Of a DNA stretch of 64,000 nt, positions 51,073 through 60,962 are shown piece after piece (position 1 is the first letter of the stretch; the number at the start of each line of letters is the position of its first letter). Both the position numbers and the translations under genes were made by a program. Source of the stretch: Nocardioides sp. R-C-SC26 (GTDB lineage: Bacteria > Actinomycetota > Actinomycetes > Propionibacteriales > Nocardioidaceae); assembly GCF_021246465.1 (NCBI RefSeq), contig NZ_JAHRHK010000001.1, positions 98,050 through 162,049 of the forward strand, given 5' to 3'. The notes under the pieces are model-generated. The model was given only the letters and a program-made list of their open reading frames with translations, was not told the origin of the DNA and did not search any database.

Positions 51073-52395
51073 GCACCACGACGTCCGAGCCGACGCCGGC
51101 TCCGGGGCCTGCCGTCGCACCGCAGCAGGTGGCGCGCACGAGCAAGGGCGCCATCACCGCGATGGTGCTGGCGATCGCCGGGCTCACGCTCGCGGTCGGC
51201 ATCACCTCGCCGTTCGCCTACGTCAAGGCGCGCCAGGCACTACGTGAGATCGACGCCGCCCCGGGGCGCCTGACCGGTCGCGGGATGGCGCAGGCGGCGC
51301 AGATCCTCGGCATCATCGGAACCCTCTACCTCCTGGCCTGGGTCGTGATCGGCTTCACCGCCGGGATCGGTGGCGTCGAGCTCAGCGGAGTGCTGCGCAC
51401 GGCGCTGAACCAGGCGTTCGGACCCAACGCGATCGTCTACGCCCTGGCCGCGATCGGGCTCAACGTGCACTTCGGCTACACCGGTCTGCTCAACTTCGGT
51501 CAGGCCGGCTTCATGGCCGTCGGCGCGTACGGCCTCGCCGTCAGCGTCGTCACCTGGGACCTCCCCTTCTGGCTGGGCATCGTCGTCGCCCTGGGTGCAC
51601 CGGTCGTGCTGGCGCTGATGCTGGGCATCCCGACCCTGCGGCTGAGAGCGGACTACCTCGCCATCGCGACCATCGCGACGGCGGAGATCCTGCGCCTGGT
51701 CTTCGGCGCGGTGGAGACCAAGTCGGTGTTCGGCGGCTCCAACGGCCTGACGGGCTACGCCGGCACCTTCCAAGACGCGAACATCTTCCGGAACTGGGAC
51801 ATCTTCACCTCCGGCGCGTTGGGCTTCGAGCGCCTCGACCTCGGCATCGTCGACTTCAGCAAGCGCGACCTCTGGTCGATGCTCGTGGGATGGACCCTCG
51901 TGGCCATCTGCTGCCTGATCGTCTGGGCGATGATGCGCAGCCCGTGGGGACGCGTACTGCGATCGATCCGCGAGGACGAGGACGCCGTCCGCTCGCTGGG
52001 CAAGAACGTCTTCGCCTACAAGATGCAGGCCCTGATCCTCGGCGGTCTGTTCGGTGGTCTCGCCGGTCTGTTCCTCGCTCTCAAGCAGGCCTCGGTCGTG
52101 CCGAGCGACTACTCCACGAACATGACCTTCCTCGCCTTCACCGCCCTGCTCATCGGTGGCGCGGCCCGCGTGGGCGGTCCGGTAATCGGAGCCATGATCC
52201 TGTGGTTCCTGATCTCCGGACTGGGCGCCTTCTTCGGGCAGGCGACCTCGGGCTCGGACCCGCTGGTGCCGTCGTGGTTGATGGACAACACCCAGTCCAG
52301 CCTGGTGCGCTTCATCGCCGTCGGGCTCGGCCTCATGCTGCTGATGATCTTCCGACCACAGGGGATCTTCGGCGACCGAAGGGAGATCGCGATCG

Positions 52396-52406
<11 letters not shown>
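51069..52406 (+). CDS. livM: branched-chain amino-acid ABC permease LivM with N-terminal DUF4190-like domain
   Basis: Second permease subunit. The 445-residue protein starts with a Pro/Thr linker, then a two-helix segment (28-97) with AITAMVLAIAGL, SPFAYVKARQALREID and GMAQAAQILGIIGTLY, which resembles the DUF4190 membrane domain found in many actinobacterial small proteins. The LivM core follows from about 113 with GYTGLLNFGQAGFM (136-149) and the IPTLRLRADYLAIATIA region. Extra helices would place its N-terminus in the cytoplasm. ATG 51069 overlaps the preceding small ORF. Confidence 0.92.
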
Positions 52407-53309
<903 letters not shown>

Positions 53310-53313
<4 letters not shown>

Positions 53314-54083
53314 CGACCATGACGCCCGAGCGCGAGGTCCACCTCGCTGCGGCGAGCGACGCCATCCTGCGTGCCGACGATCTGATCGGCGGCTACCTGC
53401 CCGGTGTCGACATCCTCAACGGCGCCGACCTCTACTGCAACAAGGGCGAGCTGGTCGGCATCATCGGCCCGAACGGTGCCGGCAAGTCGACGCTGCTCAA
53501 GGCCCTCTTCGGTCTGGTCAACGTCCGCTCGGGAAGCGTCACCCTCGAGGGACGTGACATCACCAACAAGCGCGCCGACCAGCTGGTGACGGCGGGTATC
53601 GGCTTCGTTCCGCAGACCAACAACGTGTTCCCGAGCCTGACCATCGAAGAGAACATGGAGATGGGCTGCTTCCAGGCGCCGAAGGCGTTCAAGGAGCGGT
53701 TCGACTTCGTCGCCGACATCTTCCCGAGGCTCGGGGAGCGTCGCAAGCAGCGCGCCGGCCAGCTCTCCGGCGGGGAGCGACAGATGGTCGCGATGGGCCG
53801 GGCACTGATGATGGCGCCGTCGGTGCTGCTCCTCGACGAGCCCTCCGCCGGACTCTCGCCGGTGCTCCAGGACGAGGTCTTCGTGCAGACCCGCAACATC
53901 AACCGTGCGGGCGTCTCGGTGATCATGGTCGAGCAGAACGCGCGTCGATGCCTGCAGATCTGCGACCGCGGCTACGTCCTCGACCACGGCCGCAACGCCT
54001 ACACCGGCACAGGTGAGGCGCTGGGCAAGGACCCGAAGGTCATCGAGCTCTATCTCGGCACGCTGGGCGCCGCTGACAAGTAG
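53310..54083 (+). CDS. livF: branched-chain amino-acid ABC transporter ATPase LivF
   Basis: Second ATPase. The 257-residue protein has Walker A GPNGAGKST (53-61), GIGFVPQTNNVFPSLTIEENM, signature LSGGERQ, Walker B VLLLDEPSAGLSP and the H-loop equivalent in MVEQNAR, all typical of LivF. It closes the liv operon, which ends with a shared bidirectional hairpin. Confidence 0.96.
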
Positions 54084-54123
54084 GCCATGCATCGTGCGCC
54101 GGGCCATCCGGCTCCAGCACGGC

Positions 54124-54159
54124 AGAAGGGCCCGAGACCGCAAGGTCTCGGGCCCTTCT
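54124..54159. terminator. bidirectional terminator between livF and livK
   Basis: A perfect 16-bp stem AGAAGGGCCCGAGACC / GGTCTCGGGCCCTTCT with a GCAA tetraloop, in the 102-base gap between convergent genes. The flanking sequence has T-rich ends on both strands (CTTCT), so it can stop both transcripts. Confidence 0.85.
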
Positions 54160-54185
54160 CCGTTCCCCTGAGGGGAGCGGGTGGA

Positions 54186-55478
54186 TCAGATCTCGCCCTC
54201 GATGTAGTCGATCGGCGCGTTCTTGTTCTTGTTGTCGTACTCGTAGATGCCGATCGAGGCAGCCGTCGGGCTACCCGTCTCACCGAGCTCGATCGGGCCG
54301 GAGGCGCCGTCGTAGTCGATGTCCTCGCCGTCGGCGAGCAGGTCGGCGCACTCGGCGAACGAGGTGCACTTCGTGCCACCCTCGGTGACGCCCGGCAGCG
54401 CGGCGGCGATGGCGTCGCCGCTGTCGTCACCGGCAGCGATCGCGGCCAGGGCCGAGGTGATCACCGCGTCGTAGGACTCCGCCGCGTAGGCGAACGAGGT
54501 CAGGTTCGGGTCGATCGCCATCAGGCGGTCCTGGAACTCCCCACCGGAGTCGGCGCCGGGGATGGTGCCCTTGACGCCGGTCAGGCTGCCCGGGGGCAGG
54601 GGGGTCGAGGAGTCGTTGCTGTAGTCGGCGGTGTTGCCGTCGACGAAGTAGGTCGGCACGTCGGCCGGACCGGCACCCGCGGTGATGAGCTGCGGGATGA
54701 TCGTGACGGTCTCCTCGAAGGCCACCAGGACCAGAGCGTCGCCGCCGGCTGCGGCGACCTCGCTGACCTGGGCGTCGAAGCTCTGCGCGTTCTCGCCGTA
54801 GTAGACGGTCGTGGTGACGTTGGAGCCGGCGGCGACGAGGTTCTTCTCGATCTCCTTGGCCAGCGTCTCACCGTAGGCGTCCTGGCGAGCCATGATCGTG
54901 ACGTTGCTACGACCGTCCTGGATCAGCAGGTTGGCCATCACGGCACCCTGGAGGATGTCCGACGGCGCGGTGCGGAAGTAGTTGTCCGGCTCGGCGTAGT
55001 CGCCCTCGTCGAACGCCGTGGAGGTGTTCGCGGGGGAGAACATGACCGCACCGGCGTCCATGATCTGGTCGATCACGGTCAGCGAGACGCCCGAGGACGC
55101 GGCGCCGATGATGACGTCGGAGCCCTGCGCGAGCAGCTCGTCGGTCTCAGCCGGGGCGATGCCGGAGTCGGTGTCGCCGGAGTCGCCACGCACGTGGACG
55201 ACGTCCTTGCCGAGCACACCGCCGGCCTCGTTGATCTCCTGGACGGCGAGGTCGACGCCCGCGAACTCCGGCGGGCCGAGGAAGGCCAGGCTGCCGGTCT
55301 CGGGGAGCAGGGAGCCGAACGTCAGGGTGCCGTCGCCCTTGGCGCCGGCGGACGACGAGCTCTCGTTGCCGGTGGGCTCGTCGTCGCCGTCACCGTCGTC
55401 GCTGCCGCAGGCAGAGAGCGCCAGCATGCCGGCGACGGCCACGACGGCGAGGCGGTTACGTGTGGTTCTGCGGTTCAT
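54186..55478 (-). CDS. livK: branched-chain amino-acid-binding lipoprotein (LivK-type)
   Basis: Periplasmic-binding-protein type I fold, the substrate receptor for the neighbouring LivHMGF transporter. The 430-residue precursor has a signal peptide with lipobox LSAC (C24), an acidic Ser/Asp/Gly linker, then FGSLLPETGSLAFLGPPEFAGVDLAVQEINEAGGV, the classic start, and the two-domain fold. ATG 55478 follows a GGAGG site. Convergent to the permease operon, so it is expressed separately. It would be modified by Lgt and cleaved by LspA encoded in this window. The exact ligand cannot be told. Confidence 0.93.
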   Translation of the reverse strand: MNRRTTRNRLAVVAVAGMLALSACGSDDGDGDDEPTGNESSSSAGAKGDGTLTFGSLLPETGSLAFLGPPEFAGVDLAVQEINEAGGVLGKDVVHVRGDSGDTDSGIAPAETDELLAQGSDVIIGAASSGVSLTVIDQIMDAGAVMFSPANTSTAFDEGDYAEPDNYFRTAPSDILQGAVMANLLIQDGRSNVTIMARQDAYGETLAKEIEKNLVAAGSNVTTTVYYGENAQSFDAQVSEVAAAGGDALVLVAFEETVTIIPQLITAGAGPADVPTYFVDGNTADYSNDSSTPLPPGSLTGVKGTIPGADSGGEFQDRLMAIDPNLTSFAYAAESYDAVITSALAAIAAGDDSGDAIAAALPGVTEGGTKCTSFAECADLLADGEDIDYDGASGPIELGETGSPTAASIGIYEYDNKNKNAPIDYIEGEI

Positions 55479-55753
55479 CCATCCTCCGCGGGTTCATCGC
55501 AACGCCCAGGGCGGGCGTCGCGGGTGTGGGGGAAAGGTAGTACCGATGCGGAGCGGCTGGGGGTGGGTTGCCGAGGCTGCGTCGTTTGTGGCCGATTCGT
55601 TATCTCTGATGTGCCTCGCGGTGCGCACGCGGCGCGCACCCGACGCCGGCTGCGCGCCGCAAATCGGCCGTCTCGCAGACACCGCACGCGCGCGGGCGTA
55701 CGCTGCTCTGCGTCCTGGACGCCGGGTCTGGTCCCGGCCCGGGACCGTGCGGT

Positions 55754-56365
55754 GTGGCGAACCAGCGACGAGGCGGTGGGACGGTGACGTATCGGTCCTC
55801 GACGCTGCGCGCCGCGACCTTGGCCGACGCCGGCTTCCTGGCGGGCCTGTGGGCCGACGCGCTGCGCAGGGCCGACGTGCACGAGCAGGTCGCGGACGCG
55901 GAGTCGTTGGTCAAGGCCGCGCAGAACTCACCCGAGCGCCGGCTCCTGATCGCCGAGTACGAAGGTCGCCGCGCTGGAGCGGTCATGCTGGAGGTCACCA
56001 CGGTGAGCGCCATCAACCTCGAACCGGCGGTGCACGTCCACTCCCCGCACGTCCTTCCCGAGTTCCGCCGCCACGGCGTCGGCCGGCTGCTGATGGAGAG
56101 CGGGGTCGCCTTCGCCGAGGAGGCCGGCATCGCGACGATCTCGATCGGGGTCGCCAACGGCTCGCGTGATGCCAACCGCTTCATGGCACGACTCGCCCTG
56201 GCGCCGCTCGCCATGCTGCGGACGGCGCCGACCGTCGCGGTGCGTGCGCGTCTGGAGGCGCAGAGGCCCAGCAGCCCGGCTGGTCGCAACCGGACGAGGG
56301 TGGTGGCGATGCGCCGCACGATGCGCCGCCACCGCGACGCCGCGCAGGACGACGTCGCAGGATGA
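55754..56365 (+). CDS. GNAT-family N-acetyltransferase
   Basis: A 203-residue acetyltransferase-like protein. The acetyl-CoA binding region is HVLPEFRRHGVGRLLMESGVAFAEEAG with RRHGVGR as the pyrophosphate loop, after strands with VMLEVTTVSAINLEPAVHV. The C-terminal 45 residues are Arg/Ala-rich and unusual. GTG 55754 gives MANQRRGGGTVTY; GTG 55784 ten codons later is an alternative. The 275-base gap before it carries the livK promoter and no gene. Substrate unknown. Confidence 0.8.
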   Translation: MANQRRGGGTVTYRSSTLRAATLADAGFLAGLWADALRRADVHEQVADAESLVKAAQNSPERRLLIAEYEGRRAGAVMLEVTTVSAINLEPAVHVHSPHVLPEFRRHGVGRLLMESGVAFAEEAGIATISIGVANGSRDANRFMARLALAPLAMLRTAPTVAVRARLEAQRPSSPAGRNRTRVVAMRRTMRRHRDAAQDDVAG

Positions 56366-56381
56366 CCAGCGTCTGAGGACC

Positions 56382-56804
56382 TCAGCGACCGAGCTGCTGG
56401 GCCTCGATCAGTGCGCAGGTGATGCGCGAGGTGCAGACCCGCTTGCCGTTCTCGTCGCTGATCACGACGTCGAAGGACGCTGTCGAGCGTCCCAGGTGCA
56501 CCGGCCTCGCCACGCCGGTCACGACGCCGGAGGTGGCGGAGCGGTGGTGCGTGGCGTTGATGTCCACGCCGACGGCGAGCTTGCCGAGCGCCATCGCGTG
56601 CTTGGCGGAGCCGATCGATCCGAGGGTCTCGGCGAGCACCACCGACGCACCCCCGTGCAGCAGGCCGTAGGGCTGCTGGTTGCCGTCGACCGGCATCGTG
56701 GCGACGATCCGGTCGTCGGAGACCTCGGTGATGCGGATCCCCATCTTCTCGCCCAGAGTGCCGACGGGCAGGTTGTCGGTGATGTCTCGCGAGATCTCAC
56801 TCAT
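56382..56804 (-). CDS. hotdog-fold thioesterase (PaaI/EntH family)
   Basis: A 140-residue acyl-CoA thioesterase. It has the signature QPYGLLHGGASVVLAETLGS with H50-GG and the catalytic acid E59, and VGVDINATHHRSA, as in the PaaI group. ATG 56804 begins MSEISRDITDN. It converges with the acetyltransferase and is divergent from polA. Many polA neighbourhoods in this group carry this gene. Confidence 0.92.
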   Translation of the reverse strand: MSEISRDITDNLPVGTLGEKMGIRITEVSDDRIVATMPVDGNQQPYGLLHGGASVVLAETLGSIGSAKHAMALGKLAVGVDINATHHRSATSGVVTGVARPVHLGRSTASFDVVISDENGKRVCTSRITCALIEAQQLGR

Positions 56805-56861
56805 GGCCGCATCATCTCCCACCGGTGGTGACGCCGGGCGGGCGGTGTCGGCGCGCGCCGA

Positions 56862-56867
56862 TAGTGT
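56862..56867 (+). promoter_or_regulatory. -10 element of polA
   Basis: TAGTGT, 6 bases before GTG 56874, compatible with a leaderless polA transcript. No clear -35. Confidence 0.5.
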
Positions 56868-56873
56868 CGAACC

Positions 56874-59579
56874 GTGACCGAGGACGACGCCCGCTCCGCC
56901 CGCCCGCGCCTGCTGCTGCTCGACGGGCACTCGCTGGCCTACCGGGCCTTCTTCGCGCTGCCGGTCGAGAACTTCTCCACCACCACCGGGCAGCACACCA
57001 ACGCCGTCTACGGCTTCACCTCGATGCTGATCAACGTGCTGCGCGATGAGCAGCCGACCCACCTCGCCGTCGCGTTCGACGTCTCCCGTCAGACCTTCCG
57101 GATGGAGGAGTACGCCGAGTACAAGGCCAAGCGCAACAAGACCCCGGGCGAGTTCAGCAGCCAGCTGCCGCTGATCGAGGAGGTGCTGCAGGCCCTGCGC
57201 ATCCCCTTCCTCAAGAAGCCCGGGTACGAGGCCGACGACATCATCGCCACCCTGGTCACCCAGGCGCTGGCCGAGGAGATGGACGTCCTCATCCTCACCG
57301 GGGATCGCGACGCCCTCCAGCTGGTCACCGACGCCTCGACCGTGCTCTACCCCTCGCGGGGCGTCTCGGAGCTGGCCCGGATGACGCCCGAGGCGGTCGA
57401 GGCCAAGTACGGGGTCGGCCCGCAGCGCTACCCCGAGTTGGCCGCGCTCGTCGGGGAGACCTCCGACAACCTGCCGGGAGTGCCCGGCGTCGGGCAGGGC
57501 TACGCGGCGAAGTGGCTCACCCAGTACGACGGGCTCGACAACCTGATCGCGCGGGTCGACGAGATCACCGGCAAGAAGGGCGAGGCGCTGCGCGAGCACC
57601 TCGGCGACGTGCTGCGCAACCGCCGGCTCAACGCGCTCGTGCGCGACCTCGACCTCGAACTGACGCCGCGCGACCTGCTCCGCCAGCCGTGGGATCGTCA
57701 GGAGGTCCACACCCTCTTCGACGGTCTGGAGTTCCGCGTGCTGCGCGATCGACTCTTCGAGGAGCTCACCTCCGAGGAGGAGGTCGACGGCACGGGCTTC
57801 GAGCTCGACGGCGACCGTCTCGCCTCGGGCCAGGTCGCCGGCTGGCTCGCGACTCTGGACGAGTCGCGCGTCGGCGTCCACGTCCGCGGTGCCTGGGGCG
57901 CCGGCACCGGCCGGGTCGACGGCCTGGCCATCGCCACCGCCGCGGGAGCCGCTGCCTACCTCGACACGGCCGATCTCACCCCCGACGACGACGCTGCCCT
58001 CGCCGGCTGGCTCGCCGATCCGGCGCGCCCGAAGGCTCTGCACGACGCCAAGGGTCCGGCGTTGGCGCTCGTGGCACACGGGTGGACGCTGGCCGGCGTC
58101 GAGACCGACACCCAGTTGGCCGCCTACCTGGTGCGGCCCGACCAGCGCAGCTACGACCTCGCCGACCTGACGCTGCGCTACCTCAAGCGCGAGCTGCGAC
58201 AGGTGGAGGAACCGGAGCAGGACTCTCTCTTCGACGAGCTCGACGGCGGTGCCGACGGCGTCGGAGCCCAAGCCGCGAGCACGGCGATGCTGCAGGCGCG
58301 CGCCGTCCTCGACCTCGCCGAGGCCCTCGACGAGGCGGTCGCCGAGCACGGCGGCACCGAGCTGCTGGCCGAGGTGGAACTGCCGCTGGTCGGGCTGCTG
58401 GCACGCATGGAGCGGACGGGCATCGCCGTCGACGTGGCGTACCTCGACGAGCTCGAGGCGCAGTTCGCGACCGCCGTTCGCGACGCGGCCGAGGCGGCGT
58501 ACGCGGTGATCGGCAAGGAGATCAACCTCGGCTCGCCCAAGCAGCTGCAGGTGGTGCTCTTCGACGAGCTCGGCATGCCGAAGACCAAGCGCACCAAGAC
58601 CGGCTACACGACCGATGCCGACGCGCTGGCCTCGCTGTATGAGAAGACCGAGCACCCGTTCCTGGCCCACCTCCTACGCCACCGTGACGTCACCCGGCTG
58701 CGGCAGACGATCGAGGGCCTGCTCAAGACCGTCGCGCCCGACGGGCGGATCCACACCACCTTCAACCAGACCATCGCGGCCACCGGTCGGCTGTCCAGCA
58801 CCGAGCCGAACCTGCAGAACATCCCGATCCGGACCGAAGAGGGTCGCCGGATCCGCGAGGGGTTCGTCGTCGGCCCCGAGGCCGAGTGCCTGATGACAGC
58901 CGACTACAGCCAGATCGAGATGCGGATCATGGCTCACCTCTCCCACGACGAGGTGCTGATCGAGGCGTTCCGATCGGGTCAGGACTTCCACTCGATCACG
59001 GCCTCGCGGGTGTTCGACGTCGCTGCGGACTCGGTGAGTGTCGAGCAGCGCGCGAAGATCAAGGCGATGAACTACGGCTTGGCCTACGGCCTGTCCGCGT
59101 TCGGGCTGAGCCAGCAGTTGAAGATCGACACGGCCGAGGCGCGCGGCCTGATGGATGAGTACTTCGAGACCTTCGGCGGCATCCGCGACTACCTCGCCGG
59201 CGTGGTCGAGGAGGCACGACGCACGGGCTTCACCGAGACGATCATGGGTCGACGTCGCTACCTCCCCGACCTGACCAGCGACAACCGGCAGCGTCGCGAG
59301 ATGGCCGAGCGGATGGCACTCAACGCACCGATCCAGGGCTCGGCGGCCGACATCATCAAGGTCGCGATGCTGCGCACCCAGGAAGCCCTGGACGCCGACG
59401 GTCTCGCCTCACGGATGCTCCTGCAGGTGCACGACGAGCTGGTGTTCGAGATCGCTGCCGGCGAGCGCGAGGCCGTCGATGCGTTGGTGCGCGAGCACAT
59501 GGGCGCCGCCGCCGATCTGCTCGTGCCGCTCGACGTCAGCGTGGGCACCGGGCGCTCCTGGCACGACGCCGCGCACTGA
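56874..59579 (+). CDS. polA: DNA polymerase I
   Basis: Repair and Okazaki-fragment polymerase. The 901-residue protein has an N-terminal 5' nuclease (about 1-300, LLLLDGHSLAYRAFFALP, GYEADDIIATL, GETSDNLPGVPGVG), a degenerate 3'-5' exonuclease-like middle (about 320-480) in which the usual acidic DxE motif is not seen, as in other actinobacteria, and the family A polymerase with motif A ADYSQIEMR (about 677-685) and motif C QVHDELVFE (about 850). GTG 56874 is set by the -10 spacing. Length is normal. Confidence 0.98.
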   Translation: MTEDDARSARPRLLLLDGHSLAYRAFFALPVENFSTTTGQHTNAVYGFTSMLINVLRDEQPTHLAVAFDVSRQTFRMEEYAEYKAKRNKTPGEFSSQLPLIEEVLQALRIPFLKKPGYEADDIIATLVTQALAEEMDVLILTGDRDALQLVTDASTVLYPSRGVSELARMTPEAVEAKYGVGPQRYPELAALVGETSDNLPGVPGVGQGYAAKWLTQYDGLDNLIARVDEITGKKGEALREHLGDVLRNRRLNALVRDLDLELTPRDLLRQPWDRQEVHTLFDGLEFRVLRDRLFEELTSEEEVDGTGFELDGDRLASGQVAGWLATLDESRVGVHVRGAWGAGTGRVDGLAIATAAGAAAYLDTADLTPDDDAALAGWLADPARPKALHDAKGPALALVAHGWTLAGVETDTQLAAYLVRPDQRSYDLADLTLRYLKRELRQVEEPEQDSLFDELDGGADGVGAQAASTAMLQARAVLDLAEALDEAVAEHGGTELLAEVELPLVGLLARMERTGIAVDVAYLDELEAQFATAVRDAAEAAYAVIGKEINLGSPKQLQVVLFDELGMPKTKRTKTGYTTDADALASLYEKTEHPFLAHLLRHRDVTRLRQTIEGLLKTVAPDGRIHTTFNQTIAATGRLSSTEPNLQNIPIRTEEGRRIREGFVVGPEAECLMTADYSQIEMRIMAHLSHDEVLIEAFRSGQDFHSITASRVFDVAADSVSVEQRAKIKAMNYGLAYGLSAFGLSQQLKIDTAEARGLMDEYFETFGGIRDYLAGVVEEARRTGFTETIMGRRRYLPDLTSDNRQRREMAERMALNAPIQGSAADIIKVAMLRTQEALDADGLASRMLLQVHDELVFEIAAGEREAVDALVREHMGAAADLLVPLDVSVGTGRSWHDAAH

Positions 59580-59595
59580 TCGACGCGTCGCGATG

Positions 59596-59639
59596 TGACG
59601 GCGCCGGGCGGCAGGACGACCCACGCCGCCCGCGCGTCA
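59596..59639. terminator. bidirectional hairpin between polA and the flippase gene
   Basis: An imperfect long stem, TGACG...CGGGCGGC (59596-59612) with GCCGCCCG...CGTCA (59625-59639), 12-base loop, core 8 bp perfect. It fills the 57-base convergent gap and includes the stop of the minus-strand gene. Confidence 0.65.
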
Positions 59640-60884
59640 GCGCCGCAGCGCTGGGCGCAGCAGGACCGCGAGCAGCACGACGTCGATCACGGTGACGACG
59701 GTGAGCAGCGAGGTGACCGAGTCGGTGGCGAACGAGCCCGCGATGACGGCGCCGAGTGCGACCCAGAGCACCCACAGCACGCGCACCGAGCCCGTCCCGG
59801 CGCGTGCGAGGAGCGCGTAGACGAGTAGCTGGATCATGGAGAGCAGCGTGCCGAGGAGCGCGAACTGCCACAGGTGGTCCTGCACGCCGCGGTACTCCGC
59901 GCCTCCGACGAAGACGAGGGCGATGTCGGAGAGCAGCACCGACGCCGCGATCCCGAACACGCCGAGTACGCCCACCAGGCCCAGGCTGAGCCGTAGCGCC
60001 CGCCGTCGGGCGCGGTCGTCGGCGAACTCGGGGAAGGCCAGCACCACCACGAACTGCGGCAGGAACAGCACGGCCTTGGCGAGAATCAGGCCCGCCGCGT
60101 AGAGGCCGGAGTCGTGGTTGTCGAGCACGGTCCGCGCCATGATCACGTCCACGTTGCAGACCGCGAAGTAGCCGAGGAGGGCGTGGGAGTTGCGCACCGA
60201 CTCCCGCACGAGTGCTCGCGCTCCGTGGTCGATCGCCTCGGCGTCCGAGCCGCGATGCGACACGTGGACCCTGTCGCGCAGCGCGATGGCGCCCACGACG
60301 ACGGGGACCAGGGCGCCGAGCAGGACGCCGAGCGTGGCGGTGAACTCCTCGGGGCGCCAGAGGATCAGCGCGGCACCGATCACCAGTCGCGGCACGCCGG
60401 CGGCGACGTAGAGGATGGCCAGCGAGCGCCATCGCCGCTCACCCTGCAGCACCCCGGCCTGCCCGCCCATCAGCGTCGACGGCACGGCGATGAGGCCGAC
60501 CAGCACCGCCGTCGCCAACGACTCCAGGCGCAGGACATGGTTGACGAGCGGCGCCGCGACGATGAGCAGCAGGCCCAACGAGAGCGCGGCGCGCCACGCC
60601 ACCCGGAGCACCCCGGTCTCGATGATCGCCACGTCGTCGGGCGTGGAGGAGATGCGTCGTGCGGCAGTGGCCTGCAGGGCGAGCGAGAGCACGCTGACGA
60701 CGAGCAGGAGGTTCATCACCGCGGCGAAGGCGCCGTACTGCTGGGGGCCGAGTCCGCGCGCGGCGATGATCGTGAACCCGTAGGTAGCGATGTTCATGAC
60801 CGCGATGGCCACGGCGACCGCGCTCCCGCCGGAGCCGGGACGGTCGGCCTCGGCGACCTGGGGGGTCGGGACGGGCTCGGACAC
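59637..60884 (-). CDS. polysaccharide flippase-like membrane protein (MOP superfamily)
   Basis: A 415-residue protein with about 12 hydrophobic helices and the opening VAIAVMNIATYGFTIIAARGLGPQQYGAFAAVMNLL, typical of Wzx/oligosaccharide flippases of the MOP superfamily. GTG 60884 starts MSEPVPTPQVAEADRP, a short hydrophilic tail before helix 1; the open frame continues upstream only as shadow of the opposite strand. It is divergent from the AftD-like gene, suggesting joint work in cell-surface polysaccharide export. Substrate unknown. Confidence 0.85.
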   Translation of the reverse strand: MSEPVPTPQVAEADRPGSGGSAVAVAIAVMNIATYGFTIIAARGLGPQQYGAFAAVMNLLLVVSVLSLALQATAARRISSTPDDVAIIETGVLRVAWRAALSLGLLLIVAAPLVNHVLRLESLATAVLVGLIAVPSTLMGGQAGVLQGERRWRSLAILYVAAGVPRLVIGAALILWRPEEFTATLGVLLGALVPVVVGAIALRDRVHVSHRGSDAEAIDHGARALVRESVRNSHALLGYFAVCNVDVIMARTVLDNHDSGLYAAGLILAKAVLFLPQFVVVLAFPEFADDRARRRALRLSLGLVGVLGVFGIAASVLLSDIALVFVGGAEYRGVQDHLWQFALLGTLLSMIQLLVYALLARAGTGSVRVLWVLWVALGAVIAGSFATDSVTSLLTVVTVIDVVLLAVLLRPALRR

Positions 60885-60947
60885 GCAGGGAGTGTTCCAC
60901 AGCAGCGCCGGTACTCCTTGCGTGGCGGCTCGCCGCGCCGAACCTCC

Positions 60948-60953
60948 TACAGT
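60948..60953 (+). promoter_or_regulatory. -10 element of the AftD-like gene
   Basis: TACAGT, 9 bases before ATG 60963, in the 78-base divergent gap. The leader would be only a few bases at most. Confidence 0.4.
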
Positions 60954-60962
60954 GATCGAGCC

